Positions 1 through 4,750 of a stretch of 6,856 bases of DNA are shown here, piece after piece (the first letter of the stretch is position 1; each line of letters opens with the position of its first letter). The translations under genes and the position numbers were made by a program. Under the pieces are notes generated by a model, which had not been told where the DNA came from, did no database searches, and saw only the letters and a list, made by a program, of their open reading frames with translations. The stretch is from Actinomycetes bacterium (GTDB taxonomy: Bacteria; Actinomycetota; Coriobacteriia; Coriobacteriales; Eggerthellaceae): assembly GCA_023403475.1 (NCBI GenBank), contig JAEYEL010000004.1, positions 1-6,856 of the forward strand, given 5' to 3'.

Positions 1-1
1 G

Positions 2-412
2 TTTTATAACGAAGGCATCGACCAGACGGGAAGAACACTCACTTGGTTCGAGGGCCACCTCGTAACGACTCAAGGTTTCAAGCAATTCAGCACTCTGCTG
101 ACCAGTGCATCGAATTGCACTGACTACGAAGCTGGTGTGCCTTTCTTTATTCGCCATAGACAGCAAAACCTCATTGAGACCATAACCGACTACCATCATC
201 TTGAATTGACTGATCTTTTGCGCTTCCAAGTTACGGCATTGCCGCACGTCGAAATAGCCATGACGAACCTGTATGAGAACGGCCAACTAGACTGCACCCT
301 CAAGAAATTCTGCGAGCTTCTGACTACTTTGGTGCCTCAAGAACTTTTCAAAACACTAGAGCAACCCGTTCATCACAAAACCCGTAAAGGCGATTTCTTC
401 TACGCACTCTAG
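2..412 (+). CDS. C-terminal part of an unrecognised protein (5' end outside the window)
   Basis: An open frame runs without a stop from the left edge to a TAG at 410-412, giving 136 residues, so this is the tail of a gene that begins upstream. A GTG at 137 could be taken as a start, but the frame is open before it and the upstream residues (FYNEGIDQTGRTLTWFEG...) look like ordinary protein, so I treat it as internal. The segment is soluble-looking, rich in Thr, Leu, Phe and His, and has no membrane span, Cys cluster or repeat. It ends in a basic stretch followed by FFYAL. I do not recognise the family. Base use is visibly more A+T-rich than in the genes to the right, which could mean recent acquisition or simply a different gene class. 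It is unlikely to be in an operon with hpf, because a T-run follows the stop and a 219-nt gap separates them. Confidence 0.6.
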   Translation, partial: FYNEGIDQTGRTLTWFEGHLVTTQGFKQFSTLLTSASNCTDYEAGVPFFIRHRQQNLIETITDYHHLELTDLLRFQVTALPHVEIAMTNLYENGQLDCTLKKFCELLTTLVPQELFKTLEQPVHHKTRKGDFFYAL

Positions 413-430
413 CAATTGCGCCTCTGAAGA

Positions 431-460
431 AGCCAGGCGGAAATCCTTCGCTATTTTTTC
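431..460 (+). terminator. Weak candidate terminator after the left-edge gene
   Basis: About 20 nt after the stop of the left-edge gene there is a short imperfect inverted repeat (AGC...GCT outside, GCGGAA against TTCGC inside) followed at once by a run of six T (454-459). The T-run is good but the stem is short and imperfect, so this is only a plausible intrinsic terminator. The rest of the spacer up to the hpf ribosome binding site holds no promoter that I could score with confidence. Confidence 0.35.
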
Positions 461-618
461 CGTTTGCGGGTGCTGTGAGCCGCTTTTTGCGTTATGCTAT
501 CCTTGCCAGCTTGATGAAGGGAGGCGGCACATAGACATGCGGAAACGAATGGGTCGAACACGCGCATGACTGTGACGAACATCCTGTTTATCGGGCTATT
601 TTTATTCGCTACGAGGTA

Positions 619-625
619 AGAGGTG
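619..625 (+). promoter_or_regulatory. Ribosome binding site of hpf
   Basis: AGAGGTG stands 6 nt before ATG 632 and decides that start against the in-frame GTG at 623. A second purine run, GAGGTAA (613-619), would be only 3 nt from the GTG. Confidence 0.6.
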
Positions 626-631
626 AGCGCT

Positions 632-1207
632 ATGAGCATTACCGTAACCGGACGCAAAATGCCTATAACCGATGCACTGCGTCAGTATGCTGAAGAAAAG
701 GTCGGAAACTCCATGAAGGTCATGGACATCGACCCGCTCGTGGCCGAAGTGGTCTTGTACGTCGAGAAGAACCCCGCCAATCCGCGCCCTGCCGTTTGCG
801 AAGTTACGCTGCGCCCGAAAGGCCATATCATTCGCGTTGAGGAAAGCGAAGAGGACATGTATGCGGCCATCGACGTTGCGGCCGCCAAAGTTCTGCGCCA
901 GCTGCGCAAATACAAAACGAAGGTTATCGACCGCAAGGTGCGCAACGGCGAAAAGGCAGGGGAGGTTTTGCGTGAGGCTCCTGCCGACCAGACCGATCTC
1001 GACCAGCTTATGGACGAGCTTTCCGACGACGAAGTGGTGCGCGTGAAGGAAATCGAGTTCGTCCCGCTCACGGAAGAAGAGGCTCTGATACAAATCGACC
1101 TTCTCGGCCACGATTTCTTCGCCTACACCGACCGCGATACCAACACAGTGAGCATACTCTATCGCCGAAACGACGGCGGCTACGGCCTGCTTAGGCAAAA
1201 AGACTGA
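632..1207 (+). CDS. hpf: Ribosome hibernation promoting factor, long form
   Basis: The 191-residue protein has the two-domain plan of long HPF. Residues 1-100 form the S30AE/RaiA domain that sits in the decoding centre of the 30S subunit (start MSITVTGRKMPITDALRQYA). A charged linker follows at about 100-130. Residues 133-190 form the C-terminal dimerisation domain, with the family pattern VRVKEIEFVPLTEEEA...LLGHDFFAYTD...VSILYRRNDGGYGLL. In the family, the C-terminal domains pair two 70S ribosomes into inactive 100S dimers in stationary phase or stress. The length is typical for the long form. I chose ATG 632 over the in-frame GTG 623: AGAGGTG at 619-625 lies 6 nt before the ATG, and HPF proteins normally begin directly with the first beta strand. 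The acyl carrier gene follows 75 nt downstream on the same strand. Confidence 0.93.
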   Translation: MSITVTGRKMPITDALRQYAEEKVGNSMKVMDIDPLVAEVVLYVEKNPANPRPAVCEVTLRPKGHIIRVEESEEDMYAAIDVAAAKVLRQLRKYKTKVIDRKVRNGEKAGEVLREAPADQTDLDQLMDELSDDEVVRVKEIEFVPLTEEEALIQIDLLGHDFFAYTDRDTNTVSILYRRNDGGYGLLRQKD

Positions 1208-1238
1208 CGGGCGAAACCCATGCAGCGGCTATATCGGG

Positions 1239-1244
1239 TACAAT
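1239..1244 (+). promoter_or_regulatory. Possible -10 element for the acyl carrier gene
   Basis: TACAAT (5 of 6 to TATAAT) lies in the 75-nt gap between hpf and the acyl carrier gene and would start transcription near 1250, about 30 nt before the ATG. No recognisable -35 hexamer lies at the right distance, so the gene may instead be read through from hpf. Confidence 0.3.
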
Positions 1245-1282
1245 AGGCGCCAACGCTTTTGCCAGCTAGGAAAGGAACGAAA

Positions 1283-1501
1283 ATGAACACGCTTGACGCC
1301 GTTAAGCAGATTCTGCACGAGAACCTTGAAATCGATCCCGATACCGTCGACGAGAACTCCACGTTCGATACGCTAGGCATCGATTCGCTTGCCATGGTGG
1401 AACTCATCTGCGCGCTTGAAGAAGCCTGCGATATCGATTTCGGCGAGCCGGAAGGTCTAGAGACCGTCGGCGACTTGGTCAAGTACGTCGAAAGCCTGTA
1501 G
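1283..1501 (+). CDS. acpP: Acyl carrier protein
   Basis: A 72-residue acidic protein with the ACP fold signature. Helix 1 is MNTLDAVKQILHENLEI, then comes the loop DPDTVDENSTFDTLGID, then the DSL motif at residues 34-36 opening helix 2 (DSLAMVELICALEEACDI). Ser35 is the expected site for the 4'-phosphopantetheine arm added by a holo-ACP synthase. In the cell ACP carries the growing chain in type II fatty acid synthesis. ATG 1283 is chosen because AGGAAAGGA (1268-1276) precedes it at a good distance; an in-frame TTG at 1259 lies upstream of that site. The gene stands alone, without fab genes beside it, so it could serve a specialised acyl or aminoacyl carrier role, but its length and motif fit a general ACP. 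A strong hairpin lies about 80 nt after the stop. Confidence 0.9.
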   Translation: MNTLDAVKQILHENLEIDPDTVDENSTFDTLGIDSLAMVELICALEEACDIDFGEPEGLETVGDLVKYVESL

Positions 1502-1581
1502 CGTCTACGGCATCTGTAGTATGCCTGCAGCGCCCATAGCAGCGCTTCCGTATATTGGAAAGCGCGGGAAATAGCAAGAGC

Positions 1582-1628
1582 AGCGATGTCGCCGATACAG
1601 ATTCACCTGTCGGCGGCATCGCTATTTT
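1582..1628 (+). terminator. Hairpin terminator after the acyl carrier gene
   Basis: A long inverted repeat: the left arm at 1582-1600 begins AGCGATGTCGCCGA and the right arm at 1607-1623 ends CGGCATCGCT. About 17 pairs form with one two-base bulge and a six-base loop, followed by ATTTT. The T-run is short, so termination may be partial. Because the stem is nearly symmetric it may also serve folC, which converges from the other strand and stops at 1753. Confidence 0.55.
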
Positions 1629-1674
1629 GCACGTTCATTTGTTTGCAGCAGCGTTTTTCACAGGCAAGGATTCT

Positions 1675-1740
1675 GCTCTCGGCGCTCTTGGCGCTCTCGG
1701 CGCTCTTGGCGCTCTTGGCGCTCTTGGCGCCCTTGGCGCG
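1675..1740 (+). repeat. 9-bp tandem repeat between the acyl carrier gene and folC
   Basis: About seven copies of a 9-bp unit, GGCGCTCTT with C/T variants in the last base and one GGCGCCCTT, run head to tail from 1675 to 1740. They begin 13 nt beyond the folC stop codon. The unit length is a multiple of three, so every frame across it stays open and gives repeats such as LGALGA on the plus strand. This is a simple satellite and I see no evidence that it is translated. Confidence 0.85.
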
Positions 1741-1752
1741 ACGACCGGTACT

Positions 1753-3219
1753 TTACAGCGCTGCTTTCAGCGCAGCCACGGAATACAGGCTGCCGAAGGC
1801 CACGATCACGCCGTCTGCGCCCGCCACCTCGCGAGCACGCGACACCGCATCCACCGCGTCTTTCGCCTCGTACGGGCGCACGCACGCCGAACAGCCCAGC
1901 AGATCCTGACCGGTCCAGCGAATAGCCCGTGCCAGCTTGCCGGCGGAAAGCGCGCGCGGATTGCTAGGCGCCAAAGTTATGAACGCGCTTCCCAGCGGCA
2001 ACACCGTCTCCAACATGGAAGGGTAGTCCTTGTCTTCCAACACCCCGATAATGAACACCACACGCTTGTTCGGCAGCACATCGTTCAGCGTATCGGCTAG
2101 CGCATGCACCCCTTGCGGGTTGTGCCCACCGTCGATAATGAACAGCGGCCTGCGCGCCACCACCTCGAAGCGCCCAGGCCAGCGCGCGGCGGCTATGCCC
2201 TCGCGCACCGCATCGTCGGAAATGCGCCATCCACGCGCACGCAGAACTCGCACCGCCTCGATGGCCAAAGCGGCATTCCGCGGCTGATAGCTGCCCAAAA
2301 GCGCCGTTCGCAAATCGCAGAATTCCCCATAGGAAAACGATCGAAACGCAAACGGCGCTTGCCTGTCGTCGCCCGAACCGCAACTCGACGCACTATGCAC
2401 ATCACCCGACGCACCGCCCCCAACGCAGCCCGACGTGCCACACATGCCACCGTTCGACATGCAACCTGCACCGCTATTCGACGCATCGCAGACAAACGTT
2501 TCACGTGAAACATTTTGAGAGATCGCAAAAGCAGCCAGATCGAACGGCTCTATTTTCAGCTGCGAGAAATCTGGCTCCGTAAGCGTTGCGTTCGCCGCAG
2601 AGGCCGCGCGTGATATGATCTCCATCGCTTCGGGTTCCTGCGGATACGACACCACCGACACACCTGGCTTGATGATTCCCGCTTTCTCCCCGGCAATCGC
2701 CGCAAGCGTCGTTCCCAAAAGCGCCGTATGGTCAAGTCCGATGCGCGCTATCACGCACGCCTCCGGCGCATCGATCACATTCGTAGCGTCAAGCCGACCG
2801 CCCAGACCCACCTCCAAGACCACGATATCGCACGATTGCTGCGCGAAATGGGTCAGCGCCACCGCGCACATAAGCTCGAACTCGGTGGGGTGATCGTCCA
2901 TAAGCTCGGCCTGTTCGCGCACCGCAAGCGTAACGCACAGAAGATCGTCGGCGGAAACATTCTTTCCGTCCACCCGTATGCGTTCTTCGAATTCCTCAAT
3001 GAAGGGACTGGTGAACAAGCCTGTTCTGTAACCCGCCGCCTGAAAGATAGCTGCCAAGAACGCGCAGGTGGAGCCCTTCCCGTTCGTGCCCGCCACATGA
3101 ACGAACTTCAGCCGATCTTGGGGACGACCCAACCTCTCAAGCAGCTCGCGCATACGATCAAGCCCCAGCCGAGACGACCGCCAGCGCGGTTCGTTGATAT
3201 AAGCCACCGGATCGAACAT
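1753..3219 (-). CDS. folC: Bifunctional folylpolyglutamate / dihydrofolate synthase
   Basis: The 488-residue protein ligates glutamate to folates (and probably to dihydropteroate) using ATP, in the cytosol. Visible family motifs are the P-loop GTNGKGS (44-50), the SPF and EEFEERI segment (71-81), EVGLGGRLDATN (136-147), GLDHTALLG (161-169), GEKAGIIKPG (177-186), the LLGSYQPRNAALAIEAV stretch (307-323) and the C-terminal-domain motif IIDGGHNPQG (361-370). Usual length is about 430; the surplus is an insertion at about 234-290, rich in Gly, Ser and Cys (Cys244, 253, 260, 265, 280). That insertion contains a parS palindrome read as VSRET (237-241). ATG 3219 is chosen because AAGGAG (3225-3230) lies 5 nt upstream; the frame remains open to 3408, but the extra residues are low-complexity translation of a purine tract. 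The gene is monocistronic here, with a candidate promoter about 190 nt upstream. Confidence 0.93.
   Translation of the reverse strand: MFDPVAYINEPRWRSSRLGLDRMRELLERLGRPQDRLKFVHVAGTNGKGSTCAFLAAIFQAAGYRTGLFTSPFIEEFEERIRVDGKNVSADDLLCVTLAVREQAELMDDHPTEFELMCAVALTHFAQQSCDIVVLEVGLGGRLDATNVIDAPEACVIARIGLDHTALLGTTLAAIAGEKAGIIKPGVSVVSYPQEPEAMEIISRAASAANATLTEPDFSQLKIEPFDLAAFAISQNVSRETFVCDASNSGAGCMSNGGMCGTSGCVGGGASGDVHSASSCGSGDDRQAPFAFRSFSYGEFCDLRTALLGSYQPRNAALAIEAVRVLRARGWRISDDAVREGIAAARWPGRFEVVARRPLFIIDGGHNPQGVHALADTLNDVLPNKRVVFIIGVLEDKDYPSMLETVLPLGSAFITLAPSNPRALSAGKLARAIRWTGQDLLGCSACVRPYEAKDAVDAVSRAREVAGADGVIVAFGSLYSVAALKAAL
2497..2512. promoter_or_regulatory. parS: parS site (ParB binding), inside folC
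   Basis: The 16 bases match the consensus TGTTTCACGTGAAACA at 15 positions; only the first base differs (C for T). The central 14 bp, 2498-2511, are a perfect palindrome. In the family such sites are bound by ParB (Spo0J), which spreads as a CTP clamp and loads SMC for origin segregation. Here the site lies in the insertion of FolC and is translated as VSRET. No parA or parB gene is in the window. Confidence 0.85.
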
Positions 3220-3224
3220 GCTTT

Positions 3225-3230
3225 CTCCTT
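3225..3230 (-). promoter_or_regulatory. Ribosome binding site of folC
   Basis: AAGGAG on the minus strand, 5 nt before ATG 3219. It fixes the folC start at MFDPVAYINEP rather than at any of the upstream in-frame starts. Confidence 0.8.
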
Positions 3231-3340
3231 CCCACGCCTTTCGCAAACCCTTCCCGAAACCCCTTGCATAGGTTTTGAGATTTTCCCGCATCCACTTTTT
3301 ATTTTCCCGTTCGTTTCGCCTTCTTGTTCGAAACATCCCG

Positions 3341-3401
3341 CGAGAGGCGCGAGAGGGAGAGGGAGAGGACGAGAGAACGAGCGAGAGCGAGAGGCGAGAG
3401 G
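3341..3401. repeat. GAGA-rich purine tract in the folC leader
   Basis: About 60 bp on the plus strand consist almost entirely of GAG, GAGA and GCGAG units, so the folC messenger would carry a CU-rich stretch here. It is low-complexity without an exact period. It lies between the candidate folC promoter (3408-3436) and the folC start. Confidence 0.75.
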
Positions 3402-3407
3402 CACGCA

Positions 3408-3436
3408 ATCATAAAAATATGTTGATTTCCTATGAA
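3408..3436 (-). promoter_or_regulatory. Candidate promoter of folC
   Basis: On the minus strand TTCATA (3431-3436) and TATGAT (3408-3413) are separated by 17 bp, matching the sigma70 consensus at 4 and 5 of 6 positions. Transcription would begin near 3401 and leave a leader of about 180 nt before folC. It overlaps the opposite promoter at 3422-3451, so the two probably compete or are co-regulated. Confidence 0.4.
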
Positions 3437-3451
3437 GGGCGGTAGTATAAT
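3422..3451 (+). promoter_or_regulatory. Promoter of the structured RNA candidate
   Basis: TTGATT (3422-3427) and a perfect TATAAT (3446-3451) are separated by 18 bp, a good sigma70-type promoter. The predicted start near 3458 falls just before a series of hairpins, and no plus-strand protein gene follows. Confidence 0.6.
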
Positions 3452-3457
3452 AGCCGC

Positions 3458-3570
3458 TGTGTTTTGCGAAACCTTTCGCGCTTCGGTAGAGATGATGGTT
3501 CTGTTTTTTGGAGGGGGCAGAATTATCGTCTTTGCTCGAAGCAATTTGGACCCGCGCTTGTCGCGGGTCC
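3458..3570 (+). ncRNA. Putative small structured RNA, family not recognised
   Basis: Three hairpins follow the promoter in direct succession. The first is GCGAAA/TTTCGC at 3466-3479. The second is long: GCTTCG (3480-3485) pairs with CGAAGC (3537-3542), then after a small internal loop 3488-3503 pairs with 3518-3533 in 16 unbroken pairs, leaving a 14-nt apical loop of six T then GGAGGGGG. The third is a 9-bp GC stem, GGACCCGCG/CGCGGGTCC, at 3548-3570. The long stem uses at least four G-U pairs, which would be A-C mismatches in the opposite transcript, so it favours plus-strand RNA. The apex lacks the GGAAG core of SRP RNA, and no T-box or tRNA features are present. It runs toward the 3' end of recR on the opposite strand. 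Its existence as an RNA is inferred. Confidence 0.45.
3548..3570. terminator. GC-rich hairpin, possible shared terminator
   Basis: A perfect 9-bp stem with a five-base loop lies between the converging ends of the putative RNA and recR. No T-run follows on either strand, so it is not a canonical intrinsic terminator. It could instead be the 3' stabilising hairpin of the RNA. Confidence 0.4.
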
Positions 3571-3614
3571 CTTCATAAGATGCCTACAAGATGCTGAACC
3601 GAAGAGGCACCTCA

Positions 3615-4211
3615 TCAAAGGGTGCTGCGCGCTTCGAGAGCGCGGCCGAGCGTAACTTCGTCTGCAAATTCCAAATCGCCGCCCACGGGCAAACCGCTTG
3701 CCGGACGTGTGACCGTTATGCCAAGCGGCTTGATAAGCCGTGCAAGGTACGAAGCCGTGGTTTCGCCTTCCACGTTGGGATTCGTCGCAATCAACACCTC
3801 CTGCACGTCTTCTGACCCCAGCCTTTTCATAAGCTCGGCAATATGCAGATCGGCAGGCCCTATACCCTCCATAGGGGAAAGAGCGCCCCCAAGCACATGA
3901 TACACGCCCGAGAACACGCCCGTGCGTTCAATGGGCGGAATGTCACGCGGTTCGCTCACCACGCAAATGATGGCTTGGTCGCGTTTCGACGAGCAGCAAA
4001 TGTCGCACAGGTTGTCTTCTGCATAGTTGAAGCACCGCTCACAGAATCGCACCGTGTCCTTCACCTCGGCAATCGCCTCGGAAAGGCGCAGCGCAGTGGC
4101 TTTGTCGGCATTCAAGATCCAATACGCGATACGTTGAGCCGATTTCGGGCCAACGCCGGGCAGCCGCTCCAGTTCGTCGAGCAGCTTTTGAATTGAAGGT
4201 GCAGCGTACAC
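3615..4211 (-). CDS. recR: Recombination mediator protein RecR
   Basis: The 198-residue protein is full length and contains all RecR parts. They are a helix-hairpin-helix (LERLPGVGPKSAQRIAYWIL, 14-33), a four-cysteine zinc site (Cys57, Cys60, Cys69, Cys72), a Toprim domain from about 80 to 175 (IICVVSEPRDIPPIERTG, then VLGGALSPMEGIGP, then NPNVEGETTASYL) and the C-terminal LPVGGDLEFADEVTLGRALEAR. With RecO (and RecF) it helps load RecA at single-stranded gaps and stalled forks. The start is GTG 4211, supported by TAGGAG (4218-4223) 6 nt upstream, which overlaps the stop codon of ybaB. The 9-nt spacing and overlap indicate one operon and probable translational coupling. A fifth cysteine, Cys73, adjoins the zinc site. 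Confidence 0.96.
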   Translation of the reverse strand: MYAAPSIQKLLDELERLPGVGPKSAQRIAYWILNADKATALRLSEAIAEVKDTVRFCERCFNYAEDNLCDICCSSKRDQAIICVVSEPRDIPPIERTGVFSGVYHVLGGALSPMEGIGPADLHIAELMKRLGSEDVQEVLIATNPNVEGETTASYLARLIKPLGITVTRPASGLPVGGDLEFADEVTLGRALEARSTL

Positions 4212-4217
4212 GACGAG

Positions 4218-4223
4218 CTCCTA
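4218..4223 (-). promoter_or_regulatory. recR ribosome binding site overlapping the ybaB stop
   Basis: TAGGAG on the minus strand: its first three bases are the TAG stop of ybaB, and it stands 6 nt before the GTG start of recR. This makes the GTG start credible and implies that ribosomes finishing ybaB help start recR. Confidence 0.7.
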
Positions 4224-4529
4224 CATAAGCCCCGGAATGTTCATGCCGCCCGTCACGGCGCTCATGCGCTGAGCACTCATGTCCGCCACCCCGCGAAGCG
4301 CCTCGTTAACGGCGGCAAGCACCATGTCTTCCAGCATCTCGACATCTTCGGGGTCAATTACCTCGGGGTCGATAGCGATGGACTTCACGGTCATATCGCC
4401 CAGCGCAACAGCCTTCACCATGCCGCCGCCTGCGGAAGCCTCGAACTCCATAGTCTTGATCTCGTCCTGCGCTATCGCAAGGTCGCGCTGCATCCGCTGC
4501 GCCTGCTTCATCATTTTCTTCATGTCCAT
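4221..4529 (-). CDS. ybaB: YbaB/EbfC family nucleoid-associated protein
   Basis: The 102-residue protein has the YbaB/EbfC plan: an N-terminal charged helix (MDMKKMMKQAQRMQRDLAIA), a central beta sheet with EFEASAGGGMVKAVALGDMTVKSIAIDPEVI (29-59), a second helix (EDVEMLEDMVLAAVNEALRG), and the glycine/methionine-rich end GGMNIPGLM typical of the family. Members are small dimers that bind DNA and are almost always encoded between dnaX and recR, as here. ATG 4529 follows AAAGG at 7-8 nt; ATG 4523 is an equally reasonable start. The frame also runs upstream to 4580, but those residues cross the likely promoter. It shares a transcript with recR. Confidence 0.92.
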   Translation of the reverse strand: MDMKKMMKQAQRMQRDLAIAQDEIKTMEFEASAGGGMVKAVALGDMTVKSIAIDPEVIDPEDVEMLEDMVLAAVNEALRGVADMSAQRMSAVTGGMNIPGLM

Positions 4530-4543
4530 GGGAATACCTTTCT

Positions 4544-4569
4544 CAAAACGTTTTGCCTGAGCCATTATA
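4544..4569 (-). promoter_or_regulatory. Candidate promoter and palindrome before ybaB
   Basis: A perfect TATAAT is read on the minus strand at 4564-4569, about 35 nt before ybaB; no good -35 hexamer is visible. The predicted start, near 4557, is followed immediately by the 12-bp palindrome CAAAACGTTTTG (4544-4555), which could act as an operator or a small leader hairpin. If active, ybaB-recR can be transcribed separately from dnaX. Confidence 0.4.
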
Positions 4570-4619
4570 CCTATTCGCATGAGCGCTCCCGCCGTCTTTT
4601 CGGAAGGGGCCTGCGTTTT

Positions 4620-4725
4620 CGAGCTTTCGCGCTTGCGCCTGTTCCGCGTTTGCGCGATTCCGAGCTTTCACGTTTGCGCGCTTCGGCCTCGCGGGTTCCT
4701 CGCGCTTCGGCCTCGCGGGTTCCTC
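4620..4725. repeat. Direct repeats in the dnaX-ybaB spacer
   Basis: Two exact head-to-tail copies of a 24-bp unit beginning GCGCTTCGGCCTCGCGG occupy 4678-4701 and 4702-4725. Next to them, CGAGCTTTC-G-TTGCGC occurs at 4620-4638 and 4661-4679 (17 of 19 positions alike). On the minus strand a GTG-started frame (4743-4543, 66 codons) reads the 24-bp copies as EEPARPKR twice, starts 7 nt after the dnaX stop and ends 13 nt before ybaB. It has a poor ribosome binding site and low-complexity composition, so I do not call it a gene. Confidence 0.8.
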
Positions 4726-4750
4726 GTATTGGCAGTTTCGCACATCCTGC

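Larger units (their letters stand above)
3220..3614. other. 395-bp spacer between folC and recR
   Basis: No convincing protein gene lies here. From left to right the spacer holds the folC ribosome binding site and an A/T-containing leader (3220-3340), a GAGA-type purine tract (3341-3401), overlapping divergent promoter elements (3408-3451), and a structured plus-strand RNA candidate (3458-3570). About 45 nt with no clear signal then precede the recR stop. Plus-strand frames through the region lack ribosome binding sites and family resemblance. Confidence 0.7.

Noticed and set aside
46..60. tRNA-like TTCGA motif near the left edge
   Set aside because: It lies in an open coding frame and no acceptor, D or anticodon stem can be built around it.
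602..1198. Long minus-strand open frame opposite hpf (198 codons)
   Set aside because: It is the antisense shadow of a clear HPF gene; G+C-rich coding DNA often leaves the opposite frame open.
1555..2100. Plus-strand frame containing LGALGA repeats
   Set aside because: The repeat arises from the 9-bp satellite and the rest is antisense to folC; there is no convincing ribosome binding site or family resemblance.
3220..3408. Extension of FolC by 63 residues to an upstream start at 3408
   Set aside because: The added residues are low-complexity translation of the purine tract, while a strong AAGGAG site stands 5 nt before the ATG at 3219 and the family normally starts there.
3458..3570. SRP (4.5S) RNA or T-box leader as identity of the structured RNA
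   Set aside because: The conserved SRP apex (GGAAG with AGCAGCC) is absent. The ACCCGCG stem only superficially recalls a T-box, and no plus-strand aminoacyl-tRNA synthetase or amino acid gene follows.
3464..3655. Small plus-strand frame (63 codons) starting at a TTG
   Set aside because: No ribosome binding site, it would run through all the hairpins and into antisense recR; a non-coding RNA explains the region better.
4678..4725. CRISPR-like repeats
   Set aside because: The copies are head to tail with no spacers, and no cas genes are present; the same holds for the 9-bp and 18-bp arrays.
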